Assembly: GCF_020520425.1 (NCBI RefSeq) | Contig: NC_079491.1 | Coordinates: 113,088,652-113,152,651, forward strand | Source of the DNA: Spinacia oleracea | Lineage: Eukaryota; Streptophyta; Magnoliopsida; Caryophyllales; Amaranthaceae | DNA length: 64,000 bases | Direction of reading: 5' to 3' | Shown: piece by piece, positions 45,486 to 58,298 of the stretch | Layout: each line of letters begins with the position of its first letter | Numbering within the stretch: the first letter of the stretch is position 1 | Program-made: the position numbers and the translations under genes | The notes under the pieces: model-generated | The model's input: only the letters and a program-made list of their open reading frames with translations | Database searches by the model: none | Told to the model about the DNA's origin: nothing

Positions 45486-47710
45486 TCAAAGCCATTCTCC
45501 AACATGCTTGATTCCCATGGTTGCTACATGTGCGTTGTGTTTCACTTGTGGCAACGGTTTAGTCAATGGATCCGCGACGTTGTCGTCAGTTCCAACCTTG
45601 CAAATCTCGATTTCCTTTCTTTCAACGATCTCTCGAAGTATATGAAATCGCCGCAGTACGTGCTTGGACTTCTGGTGGCTCCTAGGCTCCTTTGCCTGGG
45701 CAATGGCTCCGCTATTGTCGCAATACAAAGCCATTGGTCCTTTAATGGAGGGGAAAACACCAAGTTCTTCGATGAACTTCCGAATCCAAACAGCTTCCTT
45801 TGCTTCTTCTCAGGCAACAATGTACTCGGCTTCAGTTGTAGAATCCGCAATAGTGCTTTTCTTAGCACTTTTCCAGCTTACTGCTCCGCCGTTGAGGCAG
45901 AACACAAACCCAGACTGTGATATGAAATCATCTCTGTCGGTTTGAAAGCTTGCGTCCGTATAGCCCTTAACAATCAACTCATCTGTACCACCACAAACCA
46001 GAAATTGATCCTTAGTCCTTTTCAGGTACTTTAGGATGTTCTTGGCAGCAGTCCAATGCGCCTCACCTGGTTCTGACTGGTACCTGCTCGTTGCACTGAG
46101 TGCGAACGAAACATCCGGCCTTGTACAAATCATAGCATACATGATGGATCCAATAGCCGAAGCATATGGAATTCCACTCATCTTTCTACGCTCATCAGAT
46201 GTTTTGGGACACTGATTCTTGCTTAGATATACGCCATGTGACATGGGTAGATGGCCTCTCTTGGCTTCCATCATATTGAACCTAGCTAGCACTTTGTCAA
46301 TGTAAGTGCTTTGGCTTAGTCCAATCATCCTCTTAGATCTATCCCTATAGATCTTGATGCCCAATAGGTACTATGCCTCTCTTAAGTCCTTCATTGGGAA
46401 ACACTTCCCGAGCCAAGTCTTTACAGACTCCAACATAGGAATGTCGTTTCCAATAAGCAGTATGTCGTCAACATACAAGACTAGGAATGCAATTTTACTC
46501 CCACTGACCTTCTTGTATACACAAGATTCGCCTGATTCTTGATGAAGCCAAACTTATTGACTGCTTCATCAAATCGTTTATTCCAACTCCTTGATGCCTG
46601 CTTTAGTCCGTAGATGGACTTCTTAAGCTTGCATACCTTTCCTTGGTTCTTTTGATCGACAAAACCCTCCGGCTGTGTCATGAACACAGTCTCTTCAAGA
46701 ACACCGTTCAAGAAGGCAGTTTTGACATCCATTTGCCATATTTCATAGTCAGGAAAAGCGACAATCGCAAGGATTATCCGAATAGACTTAAGCATCGCGA
46801 CTGGAGAAAAGGTTTCATCGTAGTCAACGCCGTGAACTTGCCTGTAACCTTTTGCTACCAATCTAACCTTGTATATGTATACAATTCCATCTTTGTCTTT
46901 CTTCAACTTGAAGACCCATTTGCATCCGATAGGTGTGAACCCATCCGGCAAATCAACCAAATCCCAGACTTGATTTTCAGACATGGAGTCTATTTCAGAT
47001 TGCATGGCCTCTAACCATTTAATGGAGCTTGGGCTCGTCATAGCTTGCTTGTAAGTCAAAGGTTCATCACTATCCAATATGAGAACGTCTAAGTTTTCAG
47101 TCAAGAGGACGCCTGTCCATCTATCCGGCTGAAAAATAGTTCTATTTGACCTACGAGGGGCAACAACATTTTGAGGAACTACTCCCACTGGCTCTTCTAA
47201 AGACCTTGGAGGTTCATCAACTTGAACTGCTTCTAAAGAGTTCCGAGTTCGTTGTTCGTCTCGAATCTCTTCGAGGTCTATTATTCTCCCACTTGTCAAT
47301 TTGGAAATATGATTTCTTTCCAAAAAGACACCGTCACGAGCAACGAATACCTTGTTGTCTGACTTGTTGTAGAAATAATTCCCCATAGTTTCTTTTGGAT
47401 ACCCAACGAAGAAACATTTGTCAGATTTGGGTTGTAGCTTGTCGGAAATTAATCGCTTGACATATGCTTCGCAACCCCAAATCTTCAGAAAAGACAACTT
47501 TGGAAGTTTCCCAGTCCATAATTCGTATGAAGTCTTTTCAACAGCTTTTGACGGAGCACGATTCAGTGTGAGTGCTGCAGTTTGCAACGTATGTCCCAAG
47601 AACTGTAAAGGAAGTTCGGCCTGACCCATCATTGACCTGACCATATCGAGTAAGGTCCTATTTCTCCGTTCCGACACTCCATTCCATCGAGGTGTCCCCG
47701 GAGCAGTCAA
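45486..47710 (-). pseudogene. copia pol: end of integrase, RT and RNase H, broken
   Basis: 47710-46481 holds the integrase C-terminus (GTPRWNGVSERRNRTLLDMV, with the last catalytic Glu) and RT with KVRLVAKGYRQ, DVKTAFLNG and YGLKQASRSW. After a frameshift the RT active site LYVDDI lies at about 46466-46480. A TAG stop follows near 46370. 46364-45810 continues with RNase H (YTDASFQTDRDD, STTEAEYIVA), then a TGA at 45810, and 45734-45486 carries its last part (LYCDNSGAIAQA, HVLRRFHILRE). At least one frameshift and two stops make it inactive; the motifs themselves are well kept. Confidence 0.88.
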
Positions 47711-47733
47711 TTCAGAAAGAATACCGCATTCTT

Positions 47734-49458
47734 TTAGATGGTCATCAAACTTGGGCTAAGATATTCACCTCCTCGATCCGATCTTAGAGCTTTGATTTTC
47801 TTGCCATGTTGATTCTCTACTTCATTTTGAAATTCTCGGAATTTCTCAAACGATTCAGACTTGTGCTTCATTAAGTAAATATAGCCATATCTACTGAAGT
47901 CGTCCGTAAACGTTATGAAATAGCTGAACTCACCTCTAGCTTTCGTACTCATAGGCCCACATACGTCCGTATGTATTAGCCCTAGTAGTTCGCTTGCTCT
48001 TTCTCCCACCTTTGAGAAAGGTTGCTTTGTCATTTTGCCAAGTAAACAAGATTCGCATTGATCAATCTTCTCTAAGTCGAATGATTCTAGAATTCCTTTC
48101 CGTTGAAGTAATTCCATGCGCTTTATGTTTATATGGCCTAATCGACAATGCCACAGAAATGTGAGATCCGAATCACCAGTTTTAGCCTTTTTGGTATTTA
48201 TGTTATAAATGTGTTTGCTCGTATCTAGCACATAAAGACCGTTTTCTTGTTGTGCTGAACCATAAAACATTCCATTCAAAGAAAAAGAACAACTATTGTC
48301 TTTAAATTGAAAACTAAAACCTTTAGAATCCAAACTTGAAACAGAAATGATGTTTCTGGTGATACTAGGAACATAGTAACAGTTTTCTAGTTCCAAAACA
48401 AACCCACTAGGCAAAGAAATAAAATAAGATCCTACGGCTAATGCAGCAATCCGTGCTCCATTTCCCACGCGTATATCCATCTCGCCTTTATCAAGCTTTC
48501 TACTTCTCCTTAGTCCCTGTGAATTGGAACATAAGTGTGAGCCACAACCAGTATCTAATACCCAAGAAGTAGAATTAGCCAGATTACAATGTATAACATA
48601 CATACCTGAAGTAGAAGCAACGTTCCCGTTCTTCTCATCTTCCTTCTTCTTCAAGCAATCTCTCTTCCAATGCCCCTTCTTCTTGCAGTAGAAGCATTCA
48701 GAGTCGGCAGGAGAACGAGTCGCCCTTTTCTGTTTACCAGAACCGGCGCCATTGGACTTGGATGAGGGCGAAGCCTTGCCCTTACCCTTCTTGCCCTTGT
48801 TCTTGCCTGATTTCTTGAAGTTCTTGCCCTTACGCACCATAAGCATATCATGCTTATTCTCTTGCTTGAGCGTCTTTTCAGCGGTTTTCAGCATACCGTG
48901 AAGCTCAGTAAGAGATTTCTCCATGCTGTTCATGTTGTAATTCAACTTGAACTGATCATAGCCATTATGAAGCGAATGGAGAATGATGTCAATAGCCATT
49001 TCATTTGAGACGTCAGAATCTAGAGCTCTCATGTTCTCAAAGAGTCCAATAATTTTAAGAACATGTGGGCTCACTGGTTCTCCTTTCTTGAGCTTAGTCT
49101 CAAGGATCAACCTCTGAGTCTCGAATCTTTCGATTCTGGCTTGGTCCTGAAACATGTTCTTCAACTCCGAGATGATTTGGTAAGCATCCGAGTTAATGAA
49201 CATTTTCTGAAGTTCAGGACTCATGGATGCAAGCATCACACATTTGACATCCCTGTTGGCCTGAATCCAACGATTAAGGGCAGCTTGAGTTACCTCCGGC
49301 CCAGCCTCTTCCGGTAACTCTTCCTCAAGGACATATTCTTTTTCCTCATGCATAAGAACTATTTGTAAGTTCCTTTGCCAGTCGAGGAAATTGTTGTCAT
49401 TCAACTTCTCTTTGTCGAGAATTGAACGCAAGTTGAAAGTGTTATTGTTTGCGGCCAT
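47734..49458 (-). pseudogene. copia gag, protease and integrase N-terminal half
   Basis: 574 residues from an ATG 2.5 kb after the primer site. The gag (UBN2-type, with LNDNNFLDWQRNLQIVL near residue 20) is followed by a basic linker, a zinc knuckle CFYCKKKGHWKRDC (about 260) and protease with WVLDTGCGSHLC (catalytic Asp in DTGC). The integrase zinc domain (LWHCRLGHINIKRM ... CESCLLGK) and core (HTDVCGPM, then RSDRGGEYLSP) follow. The frame ends at 47734 by a frameshift into the next segment. The conserved residues remain. Confidence 0.9.
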
Positions 49459-51966
49459 TTTTGATTACTACAATCGAAAAGAATTTGCAATAAATAACCA
49501 TTCATACAATTCAATAACTTTGAAATAAAAGCAAAATATGCAATCATTAAAGCTATTAAAAACATGTCATTCATGCAAAAAGAAAAAACATGGTCCAAAA
49601 TGAATGAAACGATTCCAAGACCCCAAAAGTCCTAAATCCTTAAGCAGCTTTAGCATGTCTTAAGTAGTTTAAGATTTTAGGTAAGCAAAACCTATTGCTA
49701 GTAATCTCCAAATTACTCTTGGTTAATAAATTAATGCCATAATTTATCCCATTGCCACAACTTAATGCCATTGTTGTTTGAGTTGTAACCACAATCAACT
49801 TGCTCCATTAGGACGCCTTACCACCTAAGTCAACTAAAATAGCACCTCGCTTTAGCGTAAACCTACTATCTTAGATCCCTAGATTTTTGTAAGTGTTGAT
49901 TTGGAAGGCAATTTTTAAAACTCAATATTACTTGGACCTAGTTGTTTCTATGTTGGTTCGATTATTTAGTGAACTCAAAACTAATCGATTCATAGGAAAC
50001 AACCTGTTCATGCAAAGCATACATACATTCATACATTCATGCATAATATATATATATATTAAATTTCATAAATAAATGGTGATCTAGTATGGCCCAAAAC
50101 TTTTGTCTTGAAGCATCCAATCTTCATCACCTCCTTGTTAGCTTGGCATCGTCTTGAATCTTCGTTCAAATGCTAACTTAAAGTTCTAAACTTAGAAATA
50201 CTTGAAAATAATAAAATTACATCAAAATTTCCATGGTATGCAGACCATATTTAAAACTTTACATTCAAAGATAGAACGGTACGCAGACCGTATTTAACTA
50301 TCCTAAATTTGGCCATACTAGTCACTTGGAGTACCTGCATTGCATAAAATATATATTCTACGCATTCATCCATTCGTGTGCTAAAACGAATGGCCCATGT
50401 TAATATGCAAGTATTTACGTGAATTAATTAAAATTCACGTTCACATAAACGCGTCCTAAAAGATTAATCCATTTCCAAATTATTAATCCTTAGACTTTAT
50501 TCTAATTAAAATTGAATTTAATTAAAATAATGCGACCTACGAAATAATTAAAATAATTATTTCATTTTAATTTCATTTAGTGGCTCCCACTCAAACCAAT
50601 AATTATTCCGGATAATTAATTATGAAATATTAAATTAAAACTCGCGGCCCGGCCCAAGCAAATAAAATATTAAATTAAATATCCCGTTAGCCCAAATTAA
50701 TGCAAATATACGAAGCCCAACGAATTAAACGATTTAAAAAAAAAACATCCAATTGCTTGATTGGGATAGGCTTGCGCCCAGCCCCGCCTCGCGTGAGGCC
50801 CAAGAGCACACGAGCAAGAGCTCGCGCACCCCGCCCCATCGCTCGCGCGCGCTCGTCCCCGCAGCGATGCTGCCCTACGCTGCGTGTTGTGCATCGTGAG
50901 TGCTCGACGTCGCAAGGCTTGTGCCTCCCTTCGTCGCAGCCCCGCAAGCTACCTCGCCTGCCCTTCCTCGCCTAGCGCGCACGAGGCACACATCATCGCT
51001 GCTGCTGCCCGTGTCGCATGGCTCGGTCGCGCACAATGGCCTCGTATGGCTCGACGAGCCATACTTCCACCATGCTCATGTTCGTGTTTTTGGTTCGTAA
51101 AACGGACCAAATTAATTAAAATTAAATTTAATTCACGAACTTGCATTAATTTTATTTTTCAAAAAAAAAGTTACGATTTAATTTTCGAAAAACAACGATT
51201 TTTAACGATTTAATAAACTTTAACGACAATCCAATTTCGTAAAATTAATAAATCAAGGGCTAACAATATTCAAACTTTCAAGAACGATCGAATCAACTTT
51301 AAAGTTTGAACTTTTAATTAATAAAATCCGAAACTTTATATCGTTCATTAACAATTAAATTTCAGATTATTAATAATTTAGTTTAAGTGCGATTAAAATT
51401 AACGAAACCATTCAAAATTTTAATCCAATAATTTTTAAAATTAGCCACTGACCCATGAAATTATACCCCCTTCCCCAATTAACCGAATTATTAAACCAAA
51501 ATTAATTAAAATTCAATTAGGGTTGCAAATTTTACGAATTGGGGAAAGGCAAAATTAGGGTTTATACTAATCGGAAAAATAAGAAATTTTTACCATAGAT
51601 CAAGCATGTACCCAGCAACATTTTGTTAAAATTTCAAGCAATTCCGAGTAGTTTAGGTTGACCTTTTAATTGAATTACTGTCCGACACTTTTAATTTTTA
51701 ATGAAAAATTAACAAAAACGCCCAAAAACGATACTTCGAGGCCTGTTTTCGCAATTCTATTCACATGAATTGATCTTAGAAAATCGTTTTCCATCAGATT
51801 AGGGTTTTAAAAATCGAAAAAGCGATGATTTTTGATTTCGGACCTGATTATACGCAATTCATCCAATAATTCGTAAAAAATTCCGAAAAATCAACAAAAA
51901 AATCCAAAATTTCGATAGATGCGAAAACAATAATAATCATGCTAATTAATTCTTTGAATACATAAG
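49459..51966 (-). other. Copia 5' leader
   Basis: 2.5 kb non-coding. 50750-51070 is a GC-rich island of repeated GCTCGCGCG/GAGCACACGAGC-like words in an otherwise AT-rich leader, resembling in composition the GC block in the LTR (43970-44215). Small frames here look like compositional artefacts. Confidence 0.6.
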
Positions 51967-51980
51967 GCTCATGATACCAC
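51967..51980 (-). other. Copia primer-binding site
   Basis: The minus strand reads GTGGTATCATGAGC, directly inside the LTR. This is the usual initiator-methionine tRNA site of copia elements (TGGTATCA core) with small variation. Confidence 0.85.
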
Positions 51981-52337
51981 TGTAGGGGAATACAGTTAAA
52001 CATAATAACATGTGCGGAACAATCCCCAAAGCCAGGAAACATGTATAAAGCACAGATTAAGCAAACTTACATTCGAAGCGTGTTTTCCACAATAATCTGT
52101 CAACGAACACGAACAAAGAACTCCACTTGTCGTTCCTCTACTTGGTTCACCGACATGATCAGATCCGTCTTGATAATCGTAGCTTAGACAATTGGTCAAG
52201 ATACTTTGCTTTTGGGAAGAACTCACTTTGGAGGCACAGAGAGAATTAGGGTTCTCTGTGTCTCTAGGGTTTGAGTAATATGAATTGTGTGTGTGTTGGA
52301 AACTAGGTTGTAAGGTTATATCATTAACCTTACTAAC
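51981..52337 (-). repeat. 5' LTR of copia element, interrupted
   Basis: 357 bp matching 43590-43946 with six substitutions and no gaps. It stops at ACTAAC exactly where the Ogre element begins. The remaining part of the LTR should resume beyond the right edge, after the Ogre 3' LTR. Confidence 0.9.
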
Positions 52338-52820
52338 TGTAGACACCTACTTTTGTCCCCATTCTCGAAAGGAAAAGGTACGATAATGAAAGCATAAATC
52401 TCCACTTGACAACGCATCTCCTACAAAATAAACGAATCTCAATTCCCCTTTTCATTTCACCCGAAACCTGATATTTATAGAAAACTGCTATTTATGGAAA
52501 CCTGCTAAAAATAGTAACTGCCGTAAAAGGTAGCTTCTAAAAGTGGCAAATCATAAAGGATAGAAACCTGTCAGAATTAGGTGTTGCATTCCAACATAAA
52601 TCCTAAATGAGATAGAAAACTGCGAGAATCCTATTCCTAATATGATTCGGAAATAAGAGTTACGTATTAATTAAAATCCTAACGAGCCTAGAGTTCGTAA
52701 CGGGCCCAGACGCATTCCGTCATGAAATTGATACGCACTAAAAGAATCGATTAAGTCTCAAACACTACGGATTTCAGGAATCCGAATCTGACTAAGAAAA
52801 CATCCCAGACCCTATTTTCA

Positions 52821-52838
52821 ACGCCTGGCTCTGGGCGC
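52821..52838. repeat. Single CGCCCAG-type palindrome in the Ogre LTR
   Basis: ACGCCTGGCTCTGGGCGC is an imperfect copy, upstream of the LTR TATA box, homologous to 7990-8008. Confidence 0.7.
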
Positions 52839-52918
52839 TGAAAATACCTGGGTACGTGTTTTTTCCTAATTCTTTGTGGATTAGAACTCTGCAATTCTAT
52901 CTTTCCACGAACTCTTCC

Positions 52919-52926
52919 CTATAAAT
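52919..52926 (+). promoter_or_regulatory. LTR TATA box of the Ogre element
   Basis: CTATAAAT within TTCCCTATAAATACAG, the same place as in the left LTR. It is the likely start of genomic RNA about 30 bp downstream. Confidence 0.55.
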
Positions 52927-53786
52927 ACAGCCCCAAATTCGACGTGAAAGGAACACACAACACACAATTCATATTCTAAGTATTGACTCCAACCCTTAGC
53001 CTAAGCCTCACGCTGCGAAATTGTTCACGCGTTCTGTCGCAATCGATCCATAAATCGAACATAACGTATCCTGTCCCATAATTGAGATTCGTTAAATAAA
53101 AAGGAGAAATAGCAAAGTCAAAGTGGTTAGTTTTCTGAGAACCGTGACGCACCTCTCAAGGGTGCGTCGTAATGTGTCCCTTTTCGATGATTTAATTGCT
53201 TTCCTCGCCCTTTTTATGAACTGTTAAACTAACTAAATCTGATTGTTCTATCACGCCTAACAAATATAATATTTTTGGGAAATTGGATTATCATGCTAGG
53301 TCCCTTAATGCAATCTAAATCAGATAATCGCGATCGATCTAGTATTATATGTTGCATATTGCTAAAATCAACTCAGATTAGTTTAATAGTTAACGCATGT
53401 CCCTTCAATTATTTATGCTGAGCTAGTAAGGATATCCTGCCTCTGGGGTTATCAACGAGCGAAGTACTCCTCTCGGTAGTTGCAGTCCCCCGAACCCTCA
53501 ATCTCTACCTTGCGGGTGTATGTTGAGAGATCCCCACACCAGGGATCACAAGGGAACCTACGGCCGTCGTGGTCAAACATAATTGCACTCCCTTTATGTC
53601 ACGATAACCGGGTTTTGTCAGTTTTTCTCATTGTTGTTAAAAACTGAATGGCGACTCCTATACTACTAGTCAATTGGGTGTAAACTCACAGGAAATCCAA
53701 TTACACTTGATTGAATAAAAAGAATCGTCACACCCACGAGGGACGAGGTCACGCATTAGCCTCGTGCTTTTTCGACCCCCTCACAG

Positions 53787-53804
53787 TGGCGACTCCACTG
53801 GGGA
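53787..53804 (+). other. Primer-binding site, tRNA-Arg type
   Basis: TGGCGACTCCACTGGGGA, one base after the LTR, identical to 7023-7040 on the other strand. Confidence 0.75.
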
Positions 53805-55026
53805 TAGTGAAGGAAATACTCGTGCTTGTAGGTAATCAAAATAGCCGAAGGGTGAAAAGATCCTACCCCGCGTTTATTTCCCCATCAAGTTGGGATGACC
53901 TGAAAATCAGCATATTAATGTGAACGGGCAGAACTGCATAACGAATCTCGGCTCCCTCGGGAGTTGGGACTAAGGATACCTTTTTCCGCCAATAGGGGGG
54001 TGCATACGCCGCGCATGTTGCCTACTCGGTACTTGTGCAGGTAGTACACCTATCCCGAACCCAATCGCTCGCTCATTAGGTCCCTCTCGCCTGCATGCCC
54101 CCTTGGCTTGCACTTGCGGGTTGGCCTCTTGGGCGAAATACGTCTGTTGAAGACATTACCTCGACCGGGGCATGTGTTGGATCTACGATAGAAGCGGTAC
54201 CAAGCCAGGCGCAAATAAACTACCCATAGAAGCCTATCATAAACTACGTGACATACTTAATTTTCAAATCCATGTTTGTAATGTAGTTATGTGTAGCGAA
54301 ATATGTGATTGTGTGTGACAAATTATCCTAGAAAACCAACGACCTTAAAAATTTCCCAAACATTCATAGACTAATTTGCCAAAGAGTTATACCGAAACAC
54401 GTGTTCAGCAAACCCGAATGATCGCCACAAAAATAAGCGACGCTCGGGATGGCCTGTAACGAATCCCACGAACGCTGCTACGCGTAAAGGATGTTATTAG
54501 GCAAGCACGCAAGTCGAAGTCGCATAAACAGAAGACAGAAAACGAGAACCAGCCAGGGACGCATTTTCAACGCCCATGGCTGGGCGGCAGAATTTCTCAC
54601 GCCCCTCGCTTGGCCTTCTTGTCAGGCGCAGCAGCCTCTGTGCCCGCGCGAAAGGAAAATACGTAGCGTAAAAAAAATGTTCATAAAAAGAATTGCTATG
54701 AGGGCGTAAGAAAAGCACTCGATATCAAAAGCGACTCGTGAAAAAATTAATAACTCTTTGCGTCGTTGTTAGGCCTCCTACGACGGCAATGCTCGACACT
54801 AAAAGTCGACCATGCAAATAATTATGAATGTCACACGGGCAGAGATTTTCGAAAATATAAAGAGTTCAAAGTGCACACATAGCAGTCCAAATATACTAGT
54901 CCGACTTAAGGGTAGTCATAGAATGTCTAAAAAACTGACTCACGAAACAAACTAATGTGTCTCCTACTCCACAACAATAATGCAGGGCCCCTGAGTACTT
55001 GCCCGTGATAGCCATCAAGGAACGCG
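53805..55026 (+). other. Ogre leader without gag
   Basis: The first kilobase is collinear with 5986-7022 inverted. In autonomous Ogre elements gag and protease follow the leader; here nothing of Retrotrans_gag, a zinc knuckle or a DTGSS-like protease motif is found before the RT-linked frame. Confidence 0.6.
54570..54617. repeat. Pair of diverged CGCCCAG palindromes in the leader
   Basis: CGCCCATGGCTGGGCGG at 54570-54586 and CGCCCCTCGCTTGGC from 54600 are 30 bp apart. The same place in the left element (6199-6247) has better-kept copies. Confidence 0.7.
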
Positions 55027-56115
55027 ATGGAAGAAGCATATCCCGAACATCTATACCTAGAGGTCGCACAAACCCAAGAGATGCATGCTTTGGGACACGA
55101 CCCTTTACGTTCTCAAAGGCCACTCGCCCCAAAGAATCATGCTATGCCAAAAACGCTCCCCAACTCACATGCTTTCGGGCTATTGTTTGGGTTAGAAAAG
55201 AAAAGAGCGAAGAAAGAAACAGAAATTATGGCATTAGCTCTCCAAGATGAAGTGTTCGATCCTACTAAATTGATCGCTCCATCACCCTCAAAAGATGACC
55301 AAATCCAACGAGGGTGGCGCAAGACTTTCAAATGGACTAATGCTCGTGGGATGAAGTTCAAGATATATGCGGGAGAGGGTCCGATGTACGAAGAATTAGA
55401 GTCTGAATCCGAGTCTGACTCCGAGTCCGAACCTAGCAAAATTGTAACCCCTCCCAAAAATAGTTTAGACCCAGAAATCTCTACTCCGGGAGATCTTTTT
55501 GATGTAATGCTTCATGACTTTAATAAGATAAACAAAACTTTTGAGTATGTGCCTCTTAAAAATCCGAGTAATAATACAGAATGTCTCGCCACTAATGAGC
55601 ACGAAAAAGAGCCAGAAGAGGAATATACCGAACTAATAAAAGCTGTAAGTGAACAAGAACTCAAAACTCCTATAATTGAGGACACAAAATCGGTAAATAT
55701 TGGAACAGAAGAAAATCCTAAAATTATTAAAATTGGCCTCACCTTAACTCCCACTGAAAAGGCCGATCTAATCTCCACTTTGCGGGAATTCGAGGGTGTC
55801 TTTACGTGGTCCTACAAAGACATGCCAGGAATAGATCGAGAAATCGCTGAGCATAAAATTCCGCTAGATCCCAAAATGACGCCAGTAAAACAAAAGCTAC
55901 GGCGGTTCAAACCAGAGATAGCCTTGAAAATAAAAGAAGAAGTCACTAAACAATTAGACGCCGGCTTTATAAAAGTCTCCAACTACCCAGAATGGGTGGC
56001 CAATATTGTCCCCGTAGCTAAAAAAGATGGACGAGTGCGAATGTGCGTAGACTTTCAGACCTCAACAAAGCCAGTCCTAAAGATGACTTCCCTCTACCTC
56101 ACATTGACATACTAG
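55027..56115 (+). pseudogene. Ogre pol N-terminal frame: linker and start of RT
   Basis: 362 residues. The first 240 are acidic (a Glu/Ser/Asp repeat near 125-140) with no recognised gag or protease domain. From about residue 255 the sequence is the RT entry region: FTWSYKDMPGIDREIAEHKI, then KQLDAGFIKVSNYPEWVANI and KKDGRVRMCVDF. A frameshift near 56060 diverts the frame; the correct phase continues from about 56043 with LNKASPKDDFPLPHIDILVD. An in-frame TAA at 56235 and TGA at 56412 follow, around the YVDD motif at about 56339-56350. Confidence 0.8.
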
Positions 56116-56417
56116 TAGACAACACCGCAGAGCACGCGCTCCTCTCCTTTATGGACGGGTACGCCGGATATAATCAAATACTCATGGCAGAAGAAGACAT
56201 GGGAAAAACAACTTTCATTACCCCTTGGGGTACATAATGTTACACTGTAATGCCTTTTGGTTTGAAAAACGCGGGGGCCACCTATCAAAGAACAGCCACC
56301 ACGTTATTCCATGACATGATACACAAAGAAATCGAGGTCTATGTGGACGACATGATCGTCAAATCTAAAGACCGGCACGGTCACCTCCCGGCACTTAAAA
56401 AGTTCTTCACCTGAATC

Positions 56418-58298
56418 TTGAAATATAAAATGAGACTAAATGCACAAAAATGTGTGTTCGGGGTAACCTCGGGAAAATTGCTAGGATATGTTGTTAGTAC
56501 GCGAGGAATCGAGATTGACCCATCTAAGATCAAAGCCATTACCGAAATGCCCCCACCAAAAACTGAAAAACAGATAAGGGGCTTCCTAGGAAAGCTGCAA
56601 TACATTAGTAGGTTCATTTCCAAGCTTACTATGACTTGTGAGCCAATATTCAAAAAATTAAGAAAAGAAGAAAAGGTCGAATGGGATGAACAATGCCAAA
56701 CTGCCTTCGATAAAATTAAAGAATACCTAAGCAAACCGCCCGTCCTCTCCCCGCCTTTGCCTGGAATCCCTTTACGCCTATACCTAACCGTCGCGGATAC
56801 TGCAGCGGGAGCTATGCTCTCACAGTGTGTACATGGATCCGAGCGAGCCATTTACTACTTGAGCAAGAAGTTCATACAGTACGAGACGAGATACACAGAA
56901 CTTGAGAAAACCTGCCTCGCCCTCGTCTGGGTATCCAAAAAACTCAGACATTACCTATTGGCCCACACTGTTCATATAGTGTCACAACTAGACCCCTTAA
57001 AATACATGTTCGAAAAGCCCGCCCTAAATGGTCGCCTGTCCAGGTGGCTAGTCATGCTCTCAGAATTCGACCTAAAATTCATGCCAGAAAAAACAATCAA
57101 AGGAAGAGCGGTAGCCGAATTCCTGGCCGAGCATGCCACGAATGAGGAAACCACGGAAGCTTACCTCCTCCCCGACGAGGAACTTCTGATGATACGAGAC
57201 GACTATTGGACACTATACTTCGATGGCGCGTCCAACCAGAAAGGATGCGGCGTCGGAGTTCTCCTAGTCAGTCCCGAAGGGGCCCATATACCAATTTCCG
57301 TCAAACTTGACTTCGAGGTCACAAACAACGCCGCCGAATACGAGGCCTGCATAGTTGGGCTAGAGGCCGCAGTTAGCCTCGGAGTCAAACATCTACAAGT
57401 CTTCGGGGATTCTTCCCTAATAATCAACCATATATCCAAAAGATGGAAGGTCCGAAGCACTAGTCTCTCAAAATATCAAGCTCACTTAGACCAAATAGTC
57501 GAGCAATTTGAAAAAATCGAGTATACGTACTTGCCAAGAGATGACAACCAATTCGCGGATGCACTAGCGAAGCTAGCTTCAATGCTCAACATCCCGAATG
57601 AATGGGACGGAATGACCCTTCGGGTCGAGCGAAGGAAAGAGCCGGCTTATTGCTGTGCCATAGACTCCGAACCTGAAAACACCGATGAAGAACCATGGTA
57701 CACGGACATCCTTCGTTACAAAACAAGTGGGGAATTCCCCCCAAACACCTCCCCGCGAGCACAAAAGGCCCTACGCCTCCTCGCTTCACAATATAGCATA
57801 ATTCTGGGAGAACTGTACAAATACACGCCGAATAAAATCAAGTTACTTTGTGTCCACCAAAACCAAGCCCAAAGACTAATGGAAGAATACCATAACGGCG
57901 TGTGTGGACCCCATATGAACGGAAAAATGCTATCCCGAAAAATATCCCGCTCAGGGTACTATTGGACCACTATGGAAACCGATTGCCATCACTTTGTAAA
58001 AACTTGCCCAAAATGCCAAATCTTCAGTAACCTTAACCATTTGCCTCCCTCAGAACTATACACCTTCACTTCTCCATGGCCCTTTTCCACCTGGGGTATA
58101 GATATAATCGGCAAGGTAACACCAACAGGCGTAGGGGGACACGAGTACGTTTTAGTCGCAATTGATTACTTCACTAAATGGGTAGAGGCAGTCTCCTATG
58201 CAAAATTAACGACCAAACATGTCGCTCGATTCCTAGAAAAGAACATATTCTGTCGATACGGGGTTCCACATGAAATCATAAGTGACCAAGGTTCCTAG
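56418..58298 (+). pseudogene. Ogre pol: RT end, RNase H, archaeal RNase H, integrase
   Basis: 626 residues in the main pol phase. RT thumb/connection (KCVFGVTSGKLLGYVVSTRG) is followed by the gypsy RNase H (LYLTVADTAAGAML, YETRYTELEKTCLAL). An archaeal-type RNase H follows, with LYFDGASNQKG, NNAAEYEACIVGLE, VFGDSSLI and DDNQFADALAKLAS giving all four acidic residues. The integrase has its zinc finger (HNGVCGPHMNGK ... CPKC) and core with GIDIIGK and SDQGS. The frame stops at TAG 58296, just after the second catalytic Asp. The double RNase H identifies the Tat clade. Confidence 0.88.

Larger units (their letters stand above)
43590..52337 (-). mobile_element. Ty1/copia retrotransposon, minus strand
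   Basis: Right to left it has a 5' LTR (from 51981, cut at 52337 by the Ogre insertion), an initiator-Met-type primer site, a 2.5 kb leader, gag-protease-integrase-RT-RNase H (the copia order, integrase before RT), a purine tract and the 3' LTR (43590-44642). The 357 bp of LTR that can be compared differ at only six positions, so insertion was recent. The coding region nevertheless has frameshifts and stops. Confidence 0.92.
52338..53785 (+). repeat. 5' LTR of the Ogre element (1448 bp)
   Basis: It begins TGTAGACACC and ends CTCACA one base before the primer site. It matches the left-hand LTR 7042-8476 closely. A TATA-like CTATAAAT lies at about 52919-52926 and a palindrome at 52821-52838. 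The left edge is fixed by comparison with the uninterrupted copia LTR at 43946. Confidence 0.9.
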
